Positions 9,766 through 19,940 of a DNA stretch of 30,392 nucleotides are shown here, piece after piece. A program made the position numbers and the translations under genes. The notes below the pieces were generated by a model. It made no database searches. It worked only from the letters and a program-made list of their open reading frames with translations, and was not told where the DNA came from. Numbering within the stretch: the first letter of the stretch is position 1; each line of letters opens with the position of its first letter. The stretch is from Priapulus caudatus (Eukaryota > Priapulida > Priapulimorpha > Priapulimorphida > Priapulidae): positions 35,080 to 65,471 of the forward strand of contig NW_014577549.1 in assembly GCF_000485595.1 (NCBI RefSeq), read 5' to 3'.

Positions 9766-10718
9766 TATTCGAAAACTTACCAAACAGGCGATCACGGAAA
9801 CGGCGGCAGCACACAGAATCCGAACGAACAGACAGACAATATGTCACACTAGTCACTAGTAAGCAGGCAATGCGGTGAAGAAAAGAAGCATCAGCGTCCG
9901 ACACGAACACAAAGATAGGAACCTGCGCGCTAACATGCCACAACAGTTGAGACAGCAAGACAAGATGGCAGGATGCCCTGCTACTGCTGCTGCTTGAGTG
10001 CGTCAGAGAAAGAAGCAGCCATGTGACTCAGCGCAGCAACAATTACCTCCATGTGCTTTCGTGCTTTCTCGCAGGGAGCTTAGAGCGGTCCCGTCGGGAA
10101 TAAGTCGATCCGTGCTTTGACTGCGTTGGCCCAATTCGAAGATCGTGTCTACGATTCGCTAGACTGACTACTCCAATGCACGTTACAGATGCCCCATGCT
10201 GCACAGATGTGCTGTGCGCGCGTGTACGCGCTGTGGGCCGTGTGTCAATGCGTGTGACGTGCCGTGCGTGTGGTGTGCGTGGTGCCTGTGCGGTGTAAGG
10301 GCGCGCGCGTGCGCCGTGTGCGTGCCGTGGTGTGCTGAATGGTTCGCGCGTGTGCGTGCGCGTTTTAGTCTGCGTGATTCTCCACATACTTCCACGGACG
10401 CCCTTGAGTGCGTGGAATGTCGCCGCAGTGCGTTCACACTGTCTTGATGCGACCGCGGAATCAACCGGAAATCGGAGGAGAAGCATCTTCAGCTAGGGCT
10501 GGTAATGGGCCTTATCTTGCAGACGAAGCTGAGCAATCTTCTCATAAATGTTCCAACTTCCAAGTCGCGCGGACGTGCAGTAGACTCAGGTGGGTCTACT
10601 GACCGCACCTAGTAGGCTGCCACCTACAGACAGACTGCTCACTTCTCGTCCCATCCACTGAGCTTCCACTGCTCCCTGCAGACAAACTTGAAGATGTCTA
10701 TGTTTAACGCTCTATACA

Positions 10719-11210
10719 CAGCTGCAGTAGGTTAGGGGGGGGGCAAAAGGGGCCATGCGCCCCCTTGTTAATGCGAAAATTTAAAAAAAAATAAGAATGT
10801 TTCTACTAAAAGAGAATTGTCGGAGTCAGAACTGAGAGGCTGTACCTGTACTCAAAAGTGCCTCAAATAACCATCTCCTGCGAATCTAACATTTTCAAAA
10901 TTTTCGGTGGGGAGGACCCGCATAACCCCCCCCCCGCCTGTGGTTTCACCCCCCCTCGCTAATTCCTACATCGCCACTGAACAGTTACAATATCTAAGGA
11001 GCCCAGAGAACAATCGAACAGCAAATGTCGCCTTTTTACAGGCGCCGCAAGAACAAAGATTGCGACTGAGAGGCGGGGAGATATAGGGTGTTGGAAAGGA
11101 GGCCTGAGGAGCATTAAATAATTGAGCGACAACAAAATCAAGTCATCGCACTATTTGCGCAGTCGCTGTTTTTCCCCCCCCTGTTAAAAAATGCCTGGCT
11201 TACGCCACTG
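10719..11210. mobile_element. hAT-like non-autonomous element inside module P
   Basis: The left terminus is best read in the third P copy at 27738 (CAGTGGCGTAG followed by a G run); here it is altered to CAGCTGCAGTAGG. The right terminus at 11197-11210 is GGCTTACGCCACTG. The base just outside begins CTTATACC on the right, and CTTATACA precedes the left end in copy C, an 8-bp near-identical direct repeat. CAG-starting ends and 8-bp target duplications are typical of hAT elements. A second inner CGCCACTG at about 10973 could mean nesting. No transposase is present. Confidence 0.5.
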
Positions 11211-11605
11211 CTTATACCATCTCGCACGTTAGTCGACTGACATATTCGAGTGCGACATTTCGTAAAACTATTATTCGCACTTCCCTGTCTTATCTCCACT
11301 TGACTGATTGTCAAGCTTCCGCGTCATATAGGATGACCCAGCCATGGTAGCTTTAAAGTAAAGCTACTTACAAGTAGGTGGATTGAAATTACATCATATG
11401 TGATTGCTAAGAATGATCGTATAACACGAATTTGACTGATCAGGGGGTGGGTTCTGAGGACAAGACTTCTCACGGATAAGTCAGTGACCCAAAAAAATCA
11501 CTTCTAGGTTATTTACGATTAATTAGCTAAGCTTTAATTTTTAATTTTGCTCCAAAATCTAGGGGCAGCTGCCCCTTGCCCCACCCCCACAGGCTACGGC
11601 ACTGA

Positions 11606-11640
11606 ATATAGATATTATATATATATATACTATATATACG
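11606..11640. repeat. AT microsatellite
   Basis: Short (AT)n tract next to a C-rich transposon-like terminus. A similar tract lies in the same place in P copy B (about 19848-19866). Confidence 0.8.
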
Positions 11641-11714
11641 ATCGCCCACGCGGAATAGGTCGCTTAAAATTACATTTTACGCGTGCGCGCCACAAAACCA
11701 CACAGGCCGTACGT

Positions 11715-11739
11715 NNNNNNNNNNNNNNNNNNNNNNNNN
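11715..11739. other. Assembly gap, 25 N
   Basis: Exactly 25 undetermined bases. The gap sits where P would pass to Q if copy A were arranged like copy B (19930-19990). Instead, module S follows. Order and distance across this point are therefore not proven. Confidence 1.
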
Positions 11740-13320
11740 CAAGACAAAGCTCACCTGCTTGTATCAGCTAAATCCCACCGCCCTATTCCAAGCACTGTGA
11801 CTCATTTATGAGCAAAGTCACAAGAGGAGGTTCCCTTGCCGGGCCCATACCGTAAAACGCCACCCATGGTATTTCTTAATTACTTATCCTGCCAAGCGAC
11901 AACATAACCAAATACCAATTCTTGTGAGTATTCTCCTTGCAGATGTTCCAAACAATCATGGATCTAAACAAAAACAGTGAAATCAATGACTATCTTAATA
12001 TGCCATTCTCAGAGGCGATCTAAACATCTCTAACGTCGTCCACAAGTAACACTATACTCTCTTGGACAAATTAGTTTGTTACTCTGCTATAAAACCTCAC
12101 ACACCTACTGCGCGTTTCCCATACCTCACTTACATGACGGTGGAATAACGGACTATGAGACATCTGCATGAATGCTCCCACTTATTACCAGTAGCCCTGC
12201 TGAGACCTAGCAAGCCCTGAGTTGTTTCACACCGACCTGCCAGTCCTGGGTCCGGTAGTGGCTACGCGTCGAGTGCTGTATGCGAACCCGAGCAGAGAAG
12301 CCTTACTCCCCACTATTTACCAAAGTCTCTACCTACTATCTACCACAACACCATACCACTACCTATACCCCCTTATATCTCGCACACTACCTCTACTATT
12401 ACCCACTACATACTGACACACTACCACTACCTATACCTCCTACTATCACCTGCCACACTACCACGCGTACTACTATACCACTACATACACCTGCACACAT
12501 ACCACTACTTATTACGCCCTACTCACTACTGCCAACACTAACCCTACTACATTACCCTTACTACGCCCTACATCATATACACTAACACTACAACCCTACC
12601 ATACAATCTTATGCTTACCCTCACTACTGCCATAATATAACTGCACCTAAATACCCTCAAACCCATCCTTAACTAACAGCTACTACCATCCCATATATAA
12701 CTTGCCCAAATCACCTCAAACCACCGTCAGCTAACAACAGCTACTACCTGCATATATAACCTAGCACACCTACACATACCACTTAAACCCCGCTCCTAAC
12801 TACACAGCTACTACCTGCCTATCATGAACTGCACACTAAAATACCTAAACCACCGCACTCCTAACGTACACACTACTAACCTGCATAATACCTAACTCCA
12901 CCAAAATACCTAAACCCCGCTCCTACTAACCACACTAACTACCTCATATATTAACTGCACCTAATTCCTAAACCCGCTCCCACTTAACTCAAACCACGCT
13001 CAACTACCTGCACAAATTAACACTGCAATTTTGAGCCCGACTTAACCGAAGTCAGTCATAAGTGCGCTAAATCCTTCGCAACCAAAAATGCATAAAATAC
13101 ACTTGACTGTGGTGTACATACCTGCATGTATAATCATCACGAAATGTTCTCACCTTGAGCCCAGAAATGTGCGAGCGTAGGCATTTATGAAAACTTTCTC
13201 GCCGAAAAAGTTGTGGCTTATAGTCGTACATACCATGCCATAAACTTTGTTAAAAGCCGAACGTCACTGAGAACACTACAGTGGCCTACGCTCCTAGATT
13301 GCAATAGTCCTCGAAAGAAA
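11740..13320 (+). pseudogene. Non-LTR retrotransposon 3' end, copy 1 (degenerate, module S)
   Basis: This matches 14611-15600 but with many small indels. Shared landmarks are GTGAAATCAATGACTATCTT, CTCTTGGACAAATT, the ACTATGAGACATCT of the reverse-transcriptase tail, GTCGAGTG with CCGAG/AAG near the stop, and AATCATCACGAAATGTTCTC downstream. The coding part (to about 12310) is not open. It is followed by a CTAC/TACC-rich low-complexity region (about 12310-12620), then about seven copies of a unit near 55-65 bp (12623-13015), then about 300 bp of trailing sequence. It abuts an ACGC microsatellite at about 13321. Because the other copy supports a Cys-rich RT tail, I read this as a dead LINE fragment. 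Confidence 0.55.
12623..13015 (+). repeat. Tandem repeat of about 55-65 bp, about 7 units
   Basis: Units start with CTACTACCTGCATATA-like phrases near 12623, 12680, 12741, 12808, 12873, 12935 and 13000, and contain AACTGCACCTAAATACC and ACCCCGCTCCTAACTAAC. At the second S copy there is only one unit (about 15238-15293, 55 bp). Spacing varies because of indels. Confidence 0.75.
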
Positions 13321-13370
13321 CGCACTCTCACGCACGCACGCACGCACACAAACGCACGCACGCACGCAAT
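13321..13370. repeat. ACGC/CACG microsatellite
   Basis: Tract of CACGCACGCACGCACGCAC type joining module S to module Q. In the other P-Q copy the corresponding place has only a short, imperfect ACGC stretch. Confidence 0.85.
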
Positions 13371-14390
13371 TGTGCGTTCCTATAAGGTGGATATACACGC
13401 ACGAACCCTACACGCACTGACACACGCAAGAAAGCATACACCCATATTATGGCAAGTTCATAAACCAACTCTCCACAAAGCTGCCAAACAAGTTACTTAA
13501 AGAAAAATGTTCCTGAAGTGAGAAATACTTGGAAATTCATCGTTAGAAATAACCACATATAAAGTTCTGCTACATTCTAGAAGCCATTATTTATATGTGC
13601 ATCGCCTAATCACTGTAAGGTTTGCAACTGCCAAAAAATACTAATCTATACATCAATATTTCACACTACAGTAAATGGTAAATAAGGAACAGCAAAAAGT
13701 TGTTAAATTCTTATTAATATTTAACATGTAATATATAAATCAGGCGTAGAGTGCACTGTACAAATACAGGCGATTTGCATCCGTAATTACTGCTCACACT
13801 AAACATGCAAAATATGATTTCTTATGTTTATCAAATGTGATGTTTTTTAATAAAGATTTAAAAAACTTCACTAGTCAATACAGTATTCTATCAAAATGTA
13901 TGAATGATTGAACCAGACTTTTTAAACAAGGTGACGTACGGCAAAGACCTCATCTCGTCCAAACAAATGTTAGAAACATCTGTCCGCATGTCTGTAAACA
14001 CCAAGAAATGTGTGAACATGTTCAATGTTCATTCCCCGCTGACCCCAAGCCTCACATAAACATTACACAACTCTACATGTACCAGGAACACGAGGCAACA
14101 CAGACGCTTACTTGTCTCAGGCGTTCTGTAACGTGCTACTAACCACCACAGAGCTCCTAAATAAAGTTGCTACCAATCTATAATTAGACTGCAGTTGCAG
14201 CTATTTTCTATAGCATGTGGAACGGCATGCTATGTGTACCGGAAGCCAGGTCAGGGTCTGGGAGGTTGACAGCCTGCTTAAGACTTGCACATGTTCTTCC
14301 ACCAGTTACATTTACCGATAGTTGGCTATCAGTATCACCCAGCAATGCCAGCATACACGTACCGACGTACACATACGCAGTATGCACGCA
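13371..14390 (+). repeat. Module Q, copy A
   Basis: About 1 kb shared with 19990-21170. Landmarks are GTTAGAAATAACCA, ATTTATATGTGCATCGC, GGAACAGCAAAAAGTTGTTA, ACAGGCGATTTGCATCC, GGCAAAGACCTCATCT and CTCCTAAATAAAGTTGCTAC. AT-rich, without an open frame. This copy appears cleaner than copy B, which has extra bases throughout. Confidence 0.85.
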
Positions 14391-14514
14391 CACACGCGCG
14401 CGCACAGACGCACACGTGTACAGGCGTACGCACACACAGTATGCACGCACACACACGCGAGCACAGGCGCACGCATACACGTATACGCACATACGGACAC
14501 ACGCACTCAAGCAA
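14375..14514. repeat. CA/CGCA microsatellite
   Basis: Tract of ACACACGCGCGCACAGACGC type. The same tract ends module Q copy B at about 21170-21355. Here it is followed by module R; there it is followed by unrelated unique DNA, so the tract marks a junction. Confidence 0.85.
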
Positions 14515-14610
14515 CCCTTCGAGACGGGAGACGGCCCATTCCACGCACGCACGCTAACTGGCGGCACATGCGGCATCGGGAGCTCCTGAATCCCAACTAG
14601 ACAGGAAATG
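14515..14610 (+). repeat. Module R, copy 2
   Basis: Nearly identical to 9516-9615 (one visible change: ATGCGGCATC here, ATGAGGCATC there) and continuous with the retrotransposon fragment that follows. This is probably the more complete arrangement. Confidence 0.8.
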
Positions 14611-15600
14611 CAGACAAAGACCTGCGTTGTATCAGCAAATCCCACCGCCTATCCAAGCACTGCGATGATTATTGGGCAAGTTCAAGAGAAGGTCCCCTTG
14701 CGGTCCCATACGTAACGCACCATGTTTTCTTAATTACATAATCATCCCAAGGACAAATAACAAATAAATTCTTGTGGGTATTCTCCTTGCAGATGTCCAA
14801 CATTGGATTAAAAAAACAGTGAAATCAATGACTATCTTAATTGCTTTTCAGAGGGTTAAACTTTCTGAATGTCCTACAAGTAACGTACCCTCTTGGACAA
14901 ATTGTTGTTCTCTGCTATAAACCTCAACCTACGCGTTCCAATCTCTACGACATGCGGGGATAACGAGACTATGAGACATCTCATGGAATGCCGCTTATTA
15001 CCAGAGCCCTGTAGACCTAGAGACCTGGAGTTGTTTTCAACGACCGTGCCAGGTCCTGTGTGCTGTAGTGGATAGGTCGAGTGTGTAGCGACCCGAGAAG
15101 AAGAAGGCCTTTACTACCACTATTTACCTAAAGCCGCTACTACTATTACCACTACATACCTGCAACTACCACTACTATTACCACTACTACGCCTACACTC
15201 TTCACTACACTACAACCCTACATAAAACCCTACAACCCCTACTACCTGCATATAACTGCACCTAAATACCTAAACCCCGCTCCTAACTAACAGCTACGTT
15301 CATTGCCACGGCGCGATTTCTGAAGCCCGTAGAAGTCGTTAAAGTGGCTAATCTTCGCAACAAAATGCATAAATACACCTATACTGTGTGTACCATACCT
15401 GCAGTATAAAATCATCACGAAATGTTCTCATTGAGCCAGAAATGTGCTCCGAGGTAGAGCATTTTGAAAACTTTCTCGGAAAAACGTTTGGCGTATAGGG
15501 TAACATAGATGCACATAAATTGTTGTTAAAAGCGAAGCGACTGAGAACGCTAACTGTAGGCCTACGCTAGTGCAAATAGTTCCTGGAAAGAAAACACTAT
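14611..15600 (+). pseudogene. Non-LTR retrotransposon RT C-terminus and 3' tail, copy 2
   Basis: In the frame at 14893-15075 the peptide contains CGDNETMRHLMECRLL followed by PCRPRDL. A C(x)C/G, ETM-x-HL-x-x-C, then PC-x-x-x-DL pattern is characteristic of the Cys/His tail at the C-terminus of many Jockey/CR1-type non-LTR reverse transcriptases in invertebrates. The upstream Cys is displaced (TTCG instead of CxCG), and the palm and endonuclease domains are absent. After the stop come GTCGAGTG and CCGAGAAGAAGAAG, then a TAC-rich low-complexity tail (about 15110-15240), one 55-bp unit and about 300 bp more. It is a 5'-truncated, inactive copy. The family assignment rests on the motif alone. Confidence 0.55.
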
Positions 15601-16488
15601 ATTTGTTTGCTGATTGCATATGTAACGTAGATAACATGATTTAAACAAATTTCACAATTTTGTACTGAACAAACATCGAATAATAAATTATCTTGTTTTA
15701 TCATAGAAAAGAACTGTAAGGAAAATTGCTATAGCTCGGCTGTGTCCCGGATGTGTAAACTCTGTGTAAACATTCGAAAGTACTAATTACGTAAAACTGT
15801 TTAGGTTTGCTGAAGAAATGTTATGAAAGTAGCAATACAAATGCAGTGAATTTTTACAACACAGACGAGCTCACAGTACAGTAAAAACCCGCGTATAAGA
15901 ACATAGATTTTTCCAAGTTAGCCTCAATATGTTCTTATGTAAATGGTGCTTACTGAAAAATTAGGCTCAAAAGGTTCTTAAATAGGTTCTTAATTGTTTC
16001 TACTTTTAATATGTATAAGCTTATACTTGATTCTATACTTGTGTTAAAATTTTCTTACAAGGACTGCAATTTTTGCTAATTAATACCCATGATGGGCTAC
16101 AGTGTAAGTTTTTCAGTGCTTACCATACTGTATGATACAGTATGTATCCAAGGAAACAAAACAACATGCAAAAAGATGCGTGCCAAAAAAAGGTGCTGGA
16201 ACAGCATCGGTAGTGTTGAGCTCCGTCTTTTTGTATTTTACGGTGAGTTTGCTATGTTAAGGTCTTGCATGCGCATAGGAAAATTAAGCACAAAACCTGT
16301 ACTTAAAATCGTAGCCTAAACAGGATTTCTGATGTTAAGGAGGTCGAATGGGAATTTTAGCGTAACATGTATCTGAAGATCGAGGCTTCTTATACCTGCG
16401 GGTTTGTAGGGAGCGTAGATATTGGTATGATTTGCTGCGAGATTAAAGATGCCATTGAGAACCGCCGTCGGACGATAACAGCAAGACG
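15601..16488. other. Unique AT-rich stretch, no gene recognised
   Basis: CAGTAAAAACCCGCG at about 15878-15892 resembles a Tc1/mariner- or pogo-type terminus, but I find no matching opposite end. A perfect palindrome CATACTGTAT-G-ATACAGTATG lies at 16124-16144. A 76-residue frame (16089-16319) has no recognisable motif and I treat it as chance. Confidence 0.4.
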
Positions 16489-16605
16489 GAATTAACGACG
16501 ATGACGATGACAGGACGGCACGAGAGATGACGAGGAACAATGACGATACGACTGACGATGACGATGGATGATGACGCGATGACGATGATGACGATGATAA
16601 GTGGC
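16489..16605. repeat. Degenerate GATGAC/GACGAT trinucleotide-rich tract
   Basis: Repeating GACGATGACGATGA phrases. The reverse strand reads as an Ile/Val-rich frame purely because of the repeat. Confidence 0.8.
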
Positions 16606-16930
16606 GAATAACCTCTAGTTGCGCGTGGAGCGGCTATCATGCGTTCATCGTCGCCCGGGTGCGAGTAAACGAAGCCGCCGCTCAGCTACGGCTGTAGCCG
16701 AGGATGCCATGCCGCGTGCTGTTGCTCCCTGAAGCATGGCAACGACATGGCAGCGTGGCTATGGCCCACTCACCTCCTCGCAGACGAAGTTAGTCTGTGA
16801 GCTCCTCGCACAAAAACTGCCCGAAATAGCCCGCAGCGGGGTTTGCGCATGAACTAGCTAAGAAACTACACATGCGGCTCATGTCGTTGCACTCTCAATT
16901 TCTGGGCTTCGGCTAGCGATAATGTTCTCA
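16606..16930. other. GC- and CpG-rich unique segment
   Basis: This segment is richer in CpG than its surroundings and not tandemly repeated. It contains CTCAGCTACGGCTGTAGCCG, an imperfect hairpin, and on the minus strand GAGGAGGTGAGTGG, which fits a splice donor. In one reverse frame a 35-residue run (around SLPCFREQQHAAWHP) is open, but stops interrupt on both sides. It might be a fragment of an exon or promoter of a minus-strand gene; nothing more can be said. Confidence 0.25.
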
Positions 16931-16946
16931 TCGCCCCCTGTTCTCA

Positions 16947-17930
16947 TGCTCTCGCTCTCTCTCTCTGCTCGTCTCTATCTCTCTCTCTCTCCTGCTCTCT
17001 CTCTCTCGCTCCTCGCTCTCGCTCTCTTCTTCTGTCTCTGGGTGTGTGTGTCTGTACGTGCAGTTCCTGCAGCTAGTGCGTGATGTACGTAACCTTGCGT
17101 GCCATGCGTAGTGGATGCTTGCGGGCGTGGTATGCACGTACAGCGGCTGGTGATGCGTGGTTGTACGGTGGGAGCTGTTGGTAGCTGCACGTACACATCG
17201 TGATGGGTCGGGGTGTTGCATCGTTACAGCGTAGTGGCGTGCGGTGGGTGCATGGTGTACGTGACAATGCGTGCCAGGAGTGCGTGGTAATGTGCACGTG
17301 TGTGAATGTGCGTTGGTGCGGTGTTGGATACATGACGTGCATCGGGCACGGACATGTGCGCACGTAAAGACGCTGTGTGCAGTGCGTGGGGGCATGCGTA
17401 GTGTTGTGCATGGTTCAGATGGGAAGGAGGCGGTTGCTTTTGTGTGGTGTGGAAGATTCAGCCGCGGCCCCATTGAGACCCCATCCAACAGGCGCATGTG
17501 TGTGAGCCTGCGCAACCCCGCACTGTCGCCCTGCGCGGCGCGGCCGTGTGTGTGTTGACCCGGCCGCTGCCGGGGTGGTGCTGGGTGTGGCGCTCGCTCG
17601 TGGTGTGTGCGCTGTACGCGCCCGCAGCTGTCGTGTACGGTGACCCCGCCCCTCGCGCCGCATGTGTGTGTGATGTGCTGCGGGTGGGCTGGCGTGCCCT
17701 CGGGGGTGGTGCCGCTCGGGGCTGGCGTGCTCGGCGGTGTCGTGTGCTGTGGGTGCCCTGGGGGTGTGGTGAGCGGCGGGTGTGCCGCGCGCGCCGCGAC
17801 GTATTGGCGGGCTGTCTAGCGGTCTCTCTTTCTCTGGGCCCCCCCCGCGCGCTCTCGCTCGCTCTCGTGCGCGCGGCGCGCACGCGCGCTCACGTTGGGG
17901 TCTGGGTCTCTCTCCCTCATCGTTCCCTCT
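16947..17930. repeat. CT tract, then GT-rich and GC-rich low-complexity DNA
   Basis: (CT)n at 16947-17042 passes to GTGCG/CGTGG-rich sequence (17045-17450), then to very GC-rich sequence (17460-17820) and a CT/CG tract (17820-17930). It occupies the left edge of module P copy B. Long frames on both strands, rich in Arg/His/Ala or Cys/Val, are compositional and broken by indels relative to the other copies. Confidence 0.7.
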
Positions 17931-19940
17931 CTGGTCAATTAATGAGTCAAAAAGCGTACAACAGGCGATTTCGGAAGACCGGCGGCGCAGCAACAGGAAC
18001 GCCAGAGACGAATCAGACACGGACAATTCAGGAGGCTTATAACTGACAAATATGTCCGACAGGAGTCACTGGTACGCCCCAGGCAAGCGGGGAAGGAAAA
18101 AAGAAACATGCAGGTCGAACGAACACAAAGAAGGACATGCGCGGTTCACTGCAGCAACAAAGTGAGCCAGCAGGAAGCAAGGCGGATGCTGGTGCTGACG
18201 GTGATGTGCGTCGCAGAATGACAAGAAGCGAGCTGGATCTCAGCGCAGCACACGATACCTCCAGGTGTTTCGTGACTTGCTCGAGGGCAGGCATTTAGGA
18301 CGGGTCCCGTCGGAATAAGTCGAAATCCGGGCTCTTGGCTGCGGGGCCCAATCTAGATCGGGGCGAGATTCGCTAGCTGCTACGTCATAAGGCGAGGTCA
18401 GATGCCATCTGCTCACAGTCATGATATAGGTGCGCGGTGTACGCGTGCGTGGTTCTGTCCAGGGTCTGCGGGCGCATGCGTGCTGCGTGAGGCGTGGTGT
18501 GTGAAGGAGCGCGGCGCGTCGCCGTCGTGCGCTGCGTTGAAGTCGCGTGAGTGTGAATGTCGTGCGCGCTGTACGGGCGCGTTTGTTCTGCGTGTACGTG
18601 CGTGAGAAGTGTCGCGCAGGCGATTCGCATTTGAAGTGTCTGGGGCATCGGCGGGGAATCACGTGATAGAGCAGAAGCCCGATCTCAGCGGTGGGAAGGC
18701 CGGAGCTTGGCAGGGCATAGCTGAGCATCTTCTCAGAATGTATGCCAACGGTCAAGTCGCGGGCACGGTTAGCAGGTCGACTCAGGGGGCCTACACCCGA
18801 CCTAGTAGTGCGCAATACGAGACAGAGCTGACTCACTCTCGCTGAGCATCACTGAGCTAGCACTGCCACTGCAGCAAAGCTGTAAAGATGTCTATGGGTT
18901 ACACGGTATACAACAGTCGGCGGTAGGTTAAGCGGGGGGGGGTAAAAGTTTGGGGCATCAAAACGTTTTTGTAAAAAATATGAAAAAAAAGAAGTGTTCT
19001 GACGAAAAAGAGAATTGGGCGGAGTTCAGATGAAGGTGTACAGGTACTCAAACGGGCGCAAATACACTTCCTGCCGATCTACATGCCAAACTTTTCGGGG
19101 AGGACCCGCATACACCCCCGCCCGTGTGGTTCACTCCACCCCTTAAGCCACTCCCTACCACTCTACATCCTCCGGGAATCGCTTGGATCGACACTGAACG
19201 TACATATCTAGGGAGCCAGAGAACAATGGAACACAAATGTCGCCTTGTTACATGGCGAACCAAAACAAAGATGCCAGAGCTGAGAGGGCGGGGGAGCTAG
19301 GGTGTGGGAGAGGAGCGGGGCGGCGCGGCAGGCGCATAGGGTGTTGAGGAAGCAGGGCGAGGCTGAGGAGCCATTAAAATATTAAGGTGCATAATCACTC
19401 TTGGTGCGCAGGTCGCGGTTGTTGGCACCCCCTGGAAGAAATTGGCGGGCGACGCATCTGTATACATCGCGCACGTTCAGCGCTGAGACATATCGAGCGC
19501 GACAATGTCGTAAAACGAGATTCCGACTCACGAGTAGCGCACGGGGCGCTATTGCTCAAGCTTCGGGCTATAGGGATGACCCAGCCAGGGGCTAGCTTAA
19601 AGTAAGTGACAGGAGGTGGATGTGATTACATCATATGGGGCATGGCTAAGAAATGACTGTATACACTACAAAATTTGACTGATCAGTGGGGGGTCTGAGC
19701 AAGCTGTCACGGATAGTTCAGTAGACAAAAAATCACCGTAGGGTTGATGGACGATTATAGGCTAGGCGTATTTTTTTGAAGTTTGCTCCAAAAGCTAGGA
19801 GAGGGCAGCTGCCCCCTGGCGCCCCCCCACAGGCCTACGGCATCTCGGATATATTATATATATAGATACGGTCGGCCCACGGCGGAATAGTGTGCAACAG
19901 TACCTTTTACAGGCTGTTGGGCGCGCCCACCACAACCACA
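17930..19940 (+). repeat. Module P, copy B (noisy)
   Basis: Collinear with 9766-11714: CAACAGGCGATT near the start, CTCAGCGCAGCA, GTCCCGTCGGAATAAGTCG, CTGAGCATCTTCTCA, GAGGACCCGCATA, CCAGAGAACAATGGAAC, GATTACATCATATG, ATTTGACTGATCAG and GGCAGCTGCCCCCTG occur in order. It contains many extra Gs and other single-base changes relative to copies A and C, including an added GGAGCGGGGCGGCGCGGCAG-like stretch near 19310. The hAT-like right terminus is decayed (GGCGGGCGACGCATCTG). The copy continues without a gap into module Q. Confidence 0.8.

Larger units (their letters stand above)
9766..11714 (+). repeat. Module P, copy A
   Basis: A long dispersed or duplicated unit that recurs at 17930-19940 and, truncated, at 26892-27784. 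Diagnostic shared phrases include GGTGAAGAAAAGAAGCATCA, CAGCCATGTGACTCAGCGCA, TCGCTAGACTG and CTCATAAATGTTCCAACTTC, in the same order in all three except where the second copy is noisy. Inside are a GT-rich stretch (about 10200-10370), a hAT-like insertion (10719-11210) and a further C-rich terminus near 11560-11605 (GGGGCAGCTGCCCC, then CTACGGCACTG). No intact frame crosses the copies. The copy ends at an assembly gap; in copy B the sequence continues directly into module Q. Confidence 0.8.

Noticed and set aside
15878-16100. Tc1/mariner- or pogo-like element starting CAGTAAAAACCCGCG
   Set aside because: No matching inverted end, TA duplication or transposase fragment could be found, so it is only mentioned as a possibility.
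17415-18046. Arg/Ala/His-rich frames up to 203 codons on both strands
   Set aside because: GC-rich low complexity at the noisy left edge of module P copy B; not kept in copies A or C.
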